Origin: Cyanobacteria bacterium UBA2566
GTDB lineage: Bacteria; Cyanobacteriota; Cyanobacteriia; Cyanobacteriales; Desertifilaceae
Reading direction: 5' to 3'
Length of the DNA: 8,620 nt
Assembly: GCA_002340255.1 (NCBI GenBank)
Contig: DDLS01000094.1
Coordinates: 1-8,620, forward strand
Numbering within the stretch: position 1 is the first letter of the stretch; every line of letters starts with the position of its first letter. The position numbers and the translations under genes are program-made. The notes beneath the pieces were generated by a model that was not told the origin of the DNA, made no database searches, and saw only the letters and a list, made by a program, of their open reading frames with translations. Positions 1 to 7,100 of the stretch are shown here, piece by piece.

Positions 1-284
1 GTTTTTTGTCCTGTACTTAGAGTAACGATTTACCATTCTCGGAGACAAACATTGCAATAGTTAAAGATATTATGATTGCGGAGAAAACTCCTGACTATAC
101 GATTAGAGGCAAAACAGGTTGGGGTAGCCAAGTTGGCTGGTATGTGGGCTATTTGGAACAGAATGAAAATGTCTATTTTTTTGCCACAAATATCGATATA
201 CCTGACATTAGGAATGTTACTGCCTTACGTAATAGATTAGAATTAACGCGGTTATGCCTTAAAGAGCTATCGTTACTGTATTAG
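1..284 (+). pseudogene. Class D (OXA-like) beta-lactamase remnant, 3' end only, frameshifted
   Basis: The frame that ends at the TAG at 282-284 encodes the C-terminal part of a class D serine beta-lactamase, a periplasmic penicillin-hydrolysing enzyme. The conserved KTGW active-site box lies at about 111-122, followed by VGWYVGYLEQ and VYFFATNIDI, both family-typical. The ATG at 72 is not the real start: reading upstream in the same frame gives NDLPFS and IVKDIM, which are also family-conserved. That frame meets TAG at 18-20. Dropping one base near 21-23 joins it to the preceding frame and gives FFVLYLENDLPFS, close to the usual FLxxLYxNDLPFS. The simplest reading is therefore a one-base insertion; a nonsense change at the conserved Tyr codon is the alternative. 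The catalytic STFK and SxV boxes would lie beyond the left edge, so the upstream state is unknown. A single-base sequencing error cannot be excluded. Confidence 0.75.
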
Positions 285-367
285 AGCGTTTAACAATAGG
301 GCTAAAGCGCAACAACGAACCTAGTTTTGGTGGACTTGATACGACAATGATAGATTAGAATCGAATC

Positions 368-396
368 CCATTCCTCATTCCCTAGCGCGAAGCGCC
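368..396 (-). repeat. Left inverted copy of hairpin-plus-heptamer repeat
   Basis: Read on the minus strand, this is GGCGCTTCGCGC followed by TAGGGAAtgaggaatggg. It matches the plus-strand cassette at 3139-3182 (GCGCAAAGCGCTAGGGAATAGG...). The GCGC-GAA-GCGC core (385-395) can fold into a 4-bp stem with a 3-base loop. It ends ten bases before the ATG of the nucleotidyltransferase gene, so it occupies the expected 5' leader or promoter region. It resembles the short palindromic and heptanucleotide repeats scattered through cyanobacterial genomes. Confidence 0.6.
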
Positions 397-405
397 ATAT
401 CATTT

Positions 406-3153
406 ATGGATTTAATTTTGTGCCATACCACCGCAGATTTTGATGCACTAGGGGCAGCAGTGGGGTTAACTCGCCTGAAACCGGGCGCTCAGGTGTTGCT
501 GACGGGGGGATGTCATCCTACGGTGCGGGAGTTTTTGGCTTTTTATCGGGATGAGTATGCCTTAATTGAGCGCCGCTCGGTGAATGTCGAACAAATCCGC
601 AGTTTAATTGTAGTGGATACCCAACAGGGCGATCGCCTCGGACTAGCCGCTGATTGGTTTTATCTACCCCATCTCGAACACGTAGAACTCTACGACCATC
701 ATCTCGATACCGCGACTAATCTTCCGGTTACCCACTCAATCATTGAACCTGTGGGTGCAACCACGACGCTGATTGTGGAACGGTTGCAACAGCTAGAATC
801 TTTGGAATTAACTCCCGCAGAAGCAACCGTAATGGCCTTGGGAATTCATGTCGATACCGGTTCGCTCACCTATGATTCGAGTACCTCTAGGGATGCTTTA
901 GCTCTCGCTTGGTTAATGACCCAAGGGGCGAGTTTATCGGTGATTGGGGAGTATGTCGAACCGGGATTATCCCCACGATTGCAAGACCTCCTCACCCTTG
1001 CCCTAGAACAATTGCATACGACCACCTGCGAAGGGTATCAATTATCCTGGGTTCTCTTGCCCACCTCTGACTTTGTGCCCGGATTATCCAGTATTGCAAC
1101 TCGACTGATGGGATTAACCCATAGTGATGCCCTATTATTTGGGTCTTGGTATGAAACCGGACAAGAAAAACGGTTAACCGTCATTGGTCGCTCTCGGCAA
1201 AGATGCCGGTCTTCCTCCAATCCTCCCCTAAATCTGCATACCTTGTTTGCTCCCCTAGGAGGAGGAGGTCATGCACAAGCCGCTTCCCTGACGCTGCGAG
1301 AACACAATATTGAAACCACCTTTGAGGATTTGGTGCAACACCTGCAAAACCAAGTGCCCACCGCACCGACGGCACGGGAATTGATGTCCTCACCGGTGCG
1401 AACGATTCTACCAGAAACGGCGATCGCCCAAGCCCAGCGAATTTTGTTACGCTATGGTCATTCTGGGTTATCTGTCGTTAATCACCAAGGGGAATTAGTG
1501 GGGATTATTTCCCGTCGCGACCTCGATATTGCCCTCCATCACGGCTTTTCCCACGCTCCCGTAAAGGGCTACATGACTCCCCATCTGAAAACCATTACCC
1601 CAGAGACCCAACTGCCGGAAATTGAGTCATTGATGGTTACTTATGATATCGGTCGCTTGCCCGTATTAGAGGACGGAAACTTGGTAGGCATTGTCACCCG
1701 TAGTGATGTGTTACGCCAGTTCCATCTTCAGGAAACGGGACAGCCAGTAGGAGCGAACATACAACTCAATCGGCTCAAGTCCTGCTATTTGCCAGAAACA
1801 ATGAAGCAAATGCTACAGGAGAGTCTGACCGGGCCCTTACAGGATCTTTTGCGGCAAGCTGCCCTAGCGGCCGAGCAAAGAGGCTGGCATTTATATTTAG
1901 TTGGGGGCGGAGTACGGGATTTATTACTGGCAGATGCGGAGAAAGTCATCAATCTCCAGGATGTGGATTTAGTCGTCGATGGTTATCATCGCGCTGCCCA
2001 ACCGGGGGCTGGAGTCGAGTTAGCGAAAGTCTTACAGCAACACTATCCGGGCGCTCGATTGCAAATTCACGGAAAATTTCAAACCGCCGCCCTACTTTGG
2101 CACAAACACTCAGAATTAGATAATCTTTGGATCGATATTGCTACGGCTAGAACTGAGTTCTATCCCTATCCGGCTGCGAATCCAGAAGTGGAAGCCAGTT
2201 CAATCCGACAAGATTTATACCGTAGAGACTTCACAATTAATGCTCTAGCTTTGCGCCTTACGCCTCCGCGCATTGGTGAAGTGTTAGATTTTTTTGGTGG
2301 CATTTTAGACTTAGAGGCTCAGTTGATCCGGGTATTACACGCCAATAGCTTTATTGAAGATCCGACCCGCATTTATCGAGCTGTGCGATTTGCTGTGCGG
2401 TTGGGGTTTCGGTTAGAAGGACAAACGGAAGGCTATATTCGTTATGCGATCGCCAGTGGGGTGTACGATCTTTCTGTAGCAGAAAATAATCGAGCGCCTG
2501 CCCTGCAAACTCGGCTTAAAAATGAGCTGAAGTATATCTTAGAAGCACCCTATTGGAAAAGAGCCATTCAACTCCTGGGCAATCTAGACGCACTCAAGTG
2601 TATTCACTCTAGTTTAGAACTGACTCCAGAACTGTGGAAGCAACTGAAGCTCGTTGATCGATGTTTACGCCGGTTTAATCCCTCTGGACTGTGCCCTCCC
2701 TGGCAACTGTTGCTTGAAGTGATGATTGCCTATCTTGCTCCAGAATACCGCTATTGGGTCGCTTCCGGGTTTCAACTTCCAGCAGAAAGTATCGAACGAT
2801 TAAAGAATTTAGAGGCCGCAAAAACCACAATTTTCTCTCTTTTACCAACCTGCGAACTCCCCAGCACGATTGCTAACGCTCTCCAGCCTTATCGCTTTTC
2901 TACCTTAATTTTAGTCATGGTGCAGAGTCCTAGACTTTTGCGGCGAAAGATCTGGTTGTATTTGTGGAAACTAGCGCAAGTGAAGCCGATTTTAAATGGC
3001 AATGACTTAAAGCAGTTGGGCTATAAACCGGGTCGTCAATTCAAGGCGATCTTGGATAAACTCCTAGAGATGACGTTAGATGGAGAACTGGCAGACCGCG
3101 CAAGTGCTGAAACTTTCTTGGAGAAACAGTTTAGATATAGCGCAAAGCGCTAG
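406..3153 (+). CDS. DHH phosphoesterase - CBS pair - tRNA nucleotidyltransferase fusion (CCA- or A-adding enzyme), 915 aa
   Basis: Three modules are visible. Residues 1-310 are a DHH/DHHA1 phosphoesterase: H7, D11 and D13 (HTTADFDALG), D71, D97-H98-H99 (the DHH box), D150, and the DHHA1 GGGGH loop at 285-289, so the metal-binding set looks complete. Residues about 322-440 hold two CBS motifs, a Bateman module that usually senses adenine nucleotides. From about 480 on is a class II tRNA nucleotidyltransferase: LYLVGGGVRD (496-505), the DVD catalytic pair (519, 521), RRDFTINALAL (606-616) and the base-selecting EDPTR motif (651-655), then a helical tRNA-binding body. The enzyme adds 3'-terminal nucleotides to tRNA in the cytoplasm; the DHH part probably hydrolyses RNA ends or short oligonucleotides (inferred). 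The start is set by homology beginning at once (MDLILCHTTADFDALG); no Shine-Dalgarno is seen. The last residues, SAKR, and the stop come from a repeat. Some bacteria split CC- and A-addition between two enzymes, so this may be only one half. Confidence 0.93.
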   Translation: MDLILCHTTADFDALGAAVGLTRLKPGAQVLLTGGCHPTVREFLAFYRDEYALIERRSVNVEQIRSLIVVDTQQGDRLGLAADWFYLPHLEHVELYDHHLDTATNLPVTHSIIEPVGATTTLIVERLQQLESLELTPAEATVMALGIHVDTGSLTYDSSTSRDALALAWLMTQGASLSVIGEYVEPGLSPRLQDLLTLALEQLHTTTCEGYQLSWVLLPTSDFVPGLSSIATRLMGLTHSDALLFGSWYETGQEKRLTVIGRSRQRCRSSSNPPLNLHTLFAPLGGGGHAQAASLTLREHNIETTFEDLVQHLQNQVPTAPTARELMSSPVRTILPETAIAQAQRILLRYGHSGLSVVNHQGELVGIISRRDLDIALHHGFSHAPVKGYMTPHLKTITPETQLPEIESLMVTYDIGRLPVLEDGNLVGIVTRSDVLRQFHLQETGQPVGANIQLNRLKSCYLPETMKQMLQESLTGPLQDLLRQAALAAEQRGWHLYLVGGGVRDLLLADAEKVINLQDVDLVVDGYHRAAQPGAGVELAKVLQQHYPGARLQIHGKFQTAALLWHKHSELDNLWIDIATARTEFYPYPAANPEVEASSIRQDLYRRDFTINALALRLTPPRIGEVLDFFGGILDLEAQLIRVLHANSFIEDPTRIYRAVRFAVRLGFRLEGQTEGYIRYAIASGVYDLSVAENNRAPALQTRLKNELKYILEAPYWKRAIQLLGNLDALKCIHSSLELTPELWKQLKLVDRCLRRFNPSGLCPPWQLLLEVMIAYLAPEYRYWVASGFQLPAESIERLKNLEAAKTTIFSLLPTCELPSTIANALQPYRFSTLILVMVQSPRLLRRKIWLYLWKLAQVKPILNGNDLKQLGYKPGRQFKAILDKLLEMTLDGELADRASAETFLEKQFRYSAKR

Positions 3154-3182
3154 GGAATAGGAAATAGGGAATAGGGAATAGG
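3139..3182 (+). repeat. Right copy: hairpin plus TAGGGAA heptamer tandem repeat, overlapping the stop codon
   Basis: AGCGC-AAA-GCGCT (3139-3151) is a perfect 5-bp stem with a 3-base loop. It is followed by heptamers: TAGGGAA (3151), TAGGAAA (3158), TAGGGAA (3165), TAGGGAA (3172) and a partial TAGG (3179). The first TAG is the stop codon of the nucleotidyltransferase gene, so the element is fused to its 3' end. It is the inverted partner of the copy at 368-396. Heptanucleotide tandem repeats of this type are known in cyanobacteria. Confidence 0.75.
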
Positions 3183-3199
3183 CTTTTGGTACATAGCTT

Positions 3200-3241
3200 T
3201 GAGGGTTCAATAGTGTCCCTCATAACAGTGCTTTGCGCTGT
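3200..3241. other. Two adjacent small hairpins in the intergenic region
   Basis: TGAGGG (3200-3205) can pair with CCCTCA (3217-3222) across an 11-base loop. Next, ACAGTGC (3225-3231) pairs with GCGCTGT (3235-3241) across TTT, with one G-T wobble. The second hairpin resembles an inverted relative of the GCGC-AAA-GCGC core at 3139-3151. No T-tract follows, so a classical intrinsic terminator is not supported. They may still protect or end the upstream transcript. The rest of the gap up to 3370 shows nothing I can name. Confidence 0.35.
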
Positions 3242-3370
3242 AATCCTCTGTTTAAGAATACCGTTTCTCGATTGACTCAGCAAAATTAGGAGACTCTAGC
3301 TACGACCTTCCCACGCCCCATTCCCCCATCAAGGTAAAATAAGGTCTGGCGTTTTGGATTAAGCCGATTT

Positions 3371-3673
3371 ATGAATGTACTGTCGATCCCCACTTGGGTG
3401 ATTCATGTGTCGAGTGTGATTGAGTGGATCATGGCCATTTGGCTAATTTGGCGTTATGGAGAATTAACCGGCGATCGCCGTTGGGCGTGGTTTTCCCTCG
3501 CCATGATTCCGGCTCTCATCAGTGCCATGTCTGCCTGTACCTGGCATTTCTTCGATAACGATCCTAACCTAGAATGGATTGTTACCCTACAAGCCGCCAT
3601 GACCGTTATTGGCAATTGTACCCTCTGCGCTGCCGGTTGGCTCCTCTGGCGACAAACCCAATCTCAAGCTTAA
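3371..3673 (+). CDS. ycf49: DUF2499 (Ycf49-like) small membrane protein, 100 aa
   Basis: The sequence fits the DUF2499/Ycf49-like family, found in cyanobacteria and plastid-bearing eukaryotes; its function is not established. I recognise IHVSSVIEWIMAIWLIWRYG (11-30), the SAMSACTWHFFDN stretch (51-63) and VTLQAAMTVIGNCTL (71-85). Three hydrophobic segments are seen, at about 9-29, 37-57 and 69-93, so it is probably an integral membrane protein, perhaps of the thylakoid or plasma membrane (inferred). The length is normal for the family. The ATG at 3371 fits the family N-terminus; no clear Shine-Dalgarno precedes it. The DUF3593 gene follows after 31 bases on the same strand, suggesting a two-gene operon and a shared role. 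Confidence 0.88.
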   Translation: MNVLSIPTWVIHVSSVIEWIMAIWLIWRYGELTGDRRWAWFSLAMIPALISAMSACTWHFFDNDPNLEWIVTLQAAMTVIGNCTLCAAGWLLWRQTQSQA

Positions 3674-3704
3674 AACTCCCGTTTAATTCCTGCATCAGAT
3701 AACC

Positions 3705-4004
3705 ATGTCCAAAGATATCCTATTTGCACTCTCTTTATTTCCCTACTTGGGATTTTTATGGTTTATTACCCGCTCTGGACAAATGCCCCGGTTAGCCCTC
3801 ATTGGCTTTTATATGACCTTAGTATTTGTCGGCGTAACTATTCCCGCCGGTATTTATGCCCAAGTCGTTTATCATGAAGCCCTAGCCAATGTAGACTGGC
3901 TCCATGGTGGCGCGGAAATATTCTTAAGTATCTCCAATATTTTAATCGTGGTGGGATTTTATCAAGCCGTTAAATCTAAACTTCCTCAAACCTCTGATAG
4001 TTGA
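3705..4004 (+). CDS. DUF3593 small membrane protein, 99 aa
   Basis: This matches my memory of DUF3593, a family of cyanobacteria and chloroplast-bearing eukaryotes without an established function. Typical stretches are LFPYLGFLWFITRSGQMP (11-28), FVGVTIPAGIYA (41-52) and the polar loop LANVDWLHGGAEIFL (60-74). Three hydrophobic segments are seen (about 3-22, 29-51 and 67-90), so it is predicted to be an integral membrane protein. It lies 31 bases after the DUF2499 gene, an arrangement commonly seen in cyanobacteria. Similar size and topology suggest the two proteins work together, possibly as a heteromer (inferred). It converges on dnaE, with the palindromic element at 4013-4071 between them. 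Confidence 0.85.
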   Translation: MSKDILFALSLFPYLGFLWFITRSGQMPRLALIGFYMTLVFVGVTIPAGIYAQVVYHEALANVDWLHGGAEIFLSISNILIVVGFYQAVKSKLPQTSDS

Positions 4005-4012
4005 TCCAATTG

Positions 4013-4071
4013 TAGGGGCGGGTTTTCCAAGATCTTGGAAAACCATCAATAACCTGAGTAAACCCGCCCTA
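4013..4071. repeat. Palindromic MITE-like element between convergent genes, possible bidirectional terminator
   Basis: The ends TAGGGGCGGGTTT (4013-4025) and AAACCCGCCCTA (4060-4071) are inverted repeats with one unpaired G. Overlapping the left arm is a perfect 24-bp palindrome at 4021-4044, centred on AGATCT, so two different folds compete for the same bases. Elements with GTAGGGGCGGGTTT-type ends are, from memory, common dispersed repeats in cyanobacteria. Its place between the ends of the DUF3593 gene (4004) and dnaE (4114) would suit transcript termination in both directions, but no clear T-tract is seen. Confidence 0.6.
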
Positions 4072-4113
4072 GTACAGTCGATAAACAACCAAGACTTTAA
4101 CGTTGAATTGATA

Positions 4114-7100
4114 TTACACCCGCAAGTTTTCCAATTCTAAAGGTTTAAACTCAGCAGCAACTTGTTGTTTGCGTAGTTGTTCCACCAAACCCTCTGGATC
4201 TTGAATATGCCATTTTAGGGGCAGTTGCACCCCTTGCGAAAATCCAAAGCGATCGCCTTGAATCACAATCAGAACCGGATAAGTTTTGGTATTCGTTTGT
4301 CCAGAATACTCTCCCAACCATAGCTTCAGCCGATTTTTGACCACCTCTTGAGAGGCTTCTTCTAAGGAAAGGCTAATCACAACCCACTCATCTTGGAGAA
4401 CCTCTGGCGCAGGGGTTGATGGGACAAACTCAGAAGGTTTACTCTCAACTTTGGGCGGATGATTTTCGAGCATTTCTACAGTTGCAGGCTCGGATACAGG
4501 CTCGGACTCTATCCAATCGACAAGTGATTCCAGTTCACTTTCTATCGGCTGTTGAATTTCCTCTAAATTTATCTTCTGGGCATCACTAACCGTAAGCTGA
4601 GTTTGATCGTTCCAGCAGCTCACTTTTCCCGTTAAAATCACTGGAACTTCAGTCCCTAAATTCCCTTTCACTCGTTCGTAATCATCCCCCCAAACCTTGG
4701 CTTCTCCTTTTGTATTTAAGTCTTCTAGGTTCAGAATTACCATTAATTTACCGGATTTAGTAGTAATTTCCTTAATCTCTGTAATTATCGCCACCACTTT
4801 AATCGACTTGCGCTTGGGAGCGGCCTCTAACTGGGAGAGAGGAATCGGTTGTGGATCTAAATTTTGCACAAACTGAGTAACAGAACTAAGAGGATGTTCG
4901 GACACATAAAAGCCGAGCAATTCTTTTTCCATTTGCAGCTTTTCAGCTAAAGTCATTTCCGATACAGAATCGGCTTTTGGAGCCACTTCGTGGGCGCGAC
5001 CATTGGTATTTTGACTGCTAAAAGGAGTATTGCCCAACATATCAAACAAATTGGGGCCACTGTCCCGGTCTTTCGCCCGACTCTGGGCCCAGGGAACAAT
5101 CTTTTCTAAATCCGCTAAAAGTTGGGCGCGATTCTCATCAAAAGCATCAAAAGCACCGCATTTAATCAGAGATTCTAAGGCGCGGTTATTGACCGTTCGT
5201 AAATCCACGCGATCGCATAAATCCGCTAATGCTTTAAATTCCCCTTCTTCTCTCGCTCTTAAGATACAATCAATCGCTCCTTGTCCTAAATTTTTGACTG
5301 CTGATAAGCCAAATAAAATCGTTTTGTTTTGAGTAGGCGTAAATTCCACCCCCGATCGATTAATATCCGGGGATTCAATCCCGATCCTCATTTCCCGACA
5401 ATTTGCGATATATTTACCGACTTTATCCTGATCGCCACTATTAGAAGTCAACAAAGCTGCCATATATTCTACTGGGTAATTGGCTTTTAGATAAGCCGTC
5501 TGGTAGGTAACATAGGCATAGGCTGTAGAATGGGATTTATTAAAGCAATATTCCGCAAACAAAACCATCTGATCGAATAAACTTTCTGCAATGCTTTTAT
5601 CAATCCCATTTTTTGCCGAACCATCGATAAAAATATTGCGATGCTTCTGCATTTCTGCCACTTTCTTTTTCCCCATCGCTCGGCGCAGCAAATCCGCTTC
5701 CCCTAGAGAATATCCGGCTAAATCCTGAGCTACTTTCATGATCTGTTCTTGATACACTAAAACCGCATAGGTTTCATTCAAGATAGGTTCTAACATTTCA
5801 TGTTCATAAACAATTTTTTCTGTTCCATGTTTCCGTCCAATAAACTTCGGAATTAGACCCGCATCTAGGGGACCCGGTCGATAGAGAGCGAGGATAGAGG
5901 AAATATCTTCAATACAGGAGGGTTTTAGCTCGCGAACCACTTGCTTCATTCCAGAAGATTCCAATTGAAAAATTCCTTCTAAATCTCCTTTTTCCAGAAC
6001 TTTATACGTTTTATGCACATCTTTGGGTAATTTCTTGAGGCGCACATAAGTTTCTTGCGCTCTCCGTTCATCAGCGGGGATATCGTAGGGATCAATTTTC
6101 AAATCATAATCCTGTTCAATATATTCTAATGCCTTTTGAATCGTGGTCAGATTTTTCAATCCCAGAAAGTCCATTTTCAGCAAGCCCAAGGACTCAATAT
6201 CTTCCATGGAATATTGGGTAATTACAGCTCCATCATTGTTTCTCTGGAGAGGAACAATTTCATCTAAGGGTTCTTTAGAAATCACGACTCCAGCAGCATG
6301 AACGCCAAAGGTTTTGTTGGTTCCTTCAATTCTCATCGCCATGTCTATCCAGCGCCGCACATTCAGATCGGTATCATATTTTTGCTTAAATTCCGGTGCC
6401 GGCGTTTCATCAGAAACCATGATTTTTAATTTAGTTGGTTTTCCCCGAGAAACGGGGATCATTTTCGCCATTTGATCCGCATCTGAATAGGGAATGGCTA
6501 AAACCCGCGCCACATCTTTAAGCACTGCTTTCGAGGTCATGCGGTTAAACGTGATGATTTGCGCGACCCGTTCTTTACCATATTTTTCTGTAACATATTC
6601 AATTACTTCATCTCGACGTTCAATGCAAAAATCAGTATCAATATCCGGCATGGATTTCCGTTCTGGATTCAAAAATCGCTCGAATAAAAGTCCATGGTGA
6701 ACGGGATCAATGTTGGTGATTCTTAAGGCATAAGCGACTAATGAACCGGCAGCCGAGCCACGACCGGGACCAACAGGAATGTTACGATCTCTGGCAAATT
6801 TTATATAATCCCAAACCACTAGAAAATAGGTGGAAAATCCCATGCGCTGGAGCATTTTGAGTTCGTATTCCAGTCGCTCTTTATAAGCGGGTTTAAGTTC
6901 GTCTCGACTTTTGAGGTTTAAGCGCTCTAGGAGTCCATCCCAGGATTGTTTTTCTACATAGGTGTCGGGGGTGTGATCCTTGGGAATGGGATAATCGGGG
7001 ATGCGGGGTTCTCCGAGAACTCCTTGGTAGGGTTGTACTTTTTCAGCAACTTCTAGGGTATTGGCGATCGCCTCCTGAATTACCTGCTCCGGAAGATGAT

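Noticed and set aside
72..284. A complete 70-residue gene starting at ATG 72
   Set aside because: Family-conserved residues continue upstream of this ATG in the same frame, so it is the tail of a broken longer gene, not a small gene.
327..356. Promoter for the nucleotidyltransferase gene, TTGGTG with TAGATT 18 bases later
   Set aside because: Both hexamers match the consensus poorly, and no other signal supports them.
1038..1393. Minus-strand frames opposite the DHH domain
   Set aside because: They are antisense to a well-supported gene and encode compositionally odd peptides without recognisable motifs.
3151..3182. Possible CRISPR array
   Set aside because: The units are seven bases in direct tandem with no spacers, so this is a simple heptamer repeat.
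3272..3340. Promoter for the DUF2499 gene, from TTGACT at 3272 or TAAAAT at 3335
   Set aside because: TTGACT has no good -10 box at 16-18 bases, and TAAAAT has no matching -35 box; neither is strong enough to list.
5030..5332. Plus-strand frame of 100 codons inside dnaE
   Set aside because: It lies antisense to a strongly conserved polymerase gene, its protein resembles no family, and it has no gene-like context.
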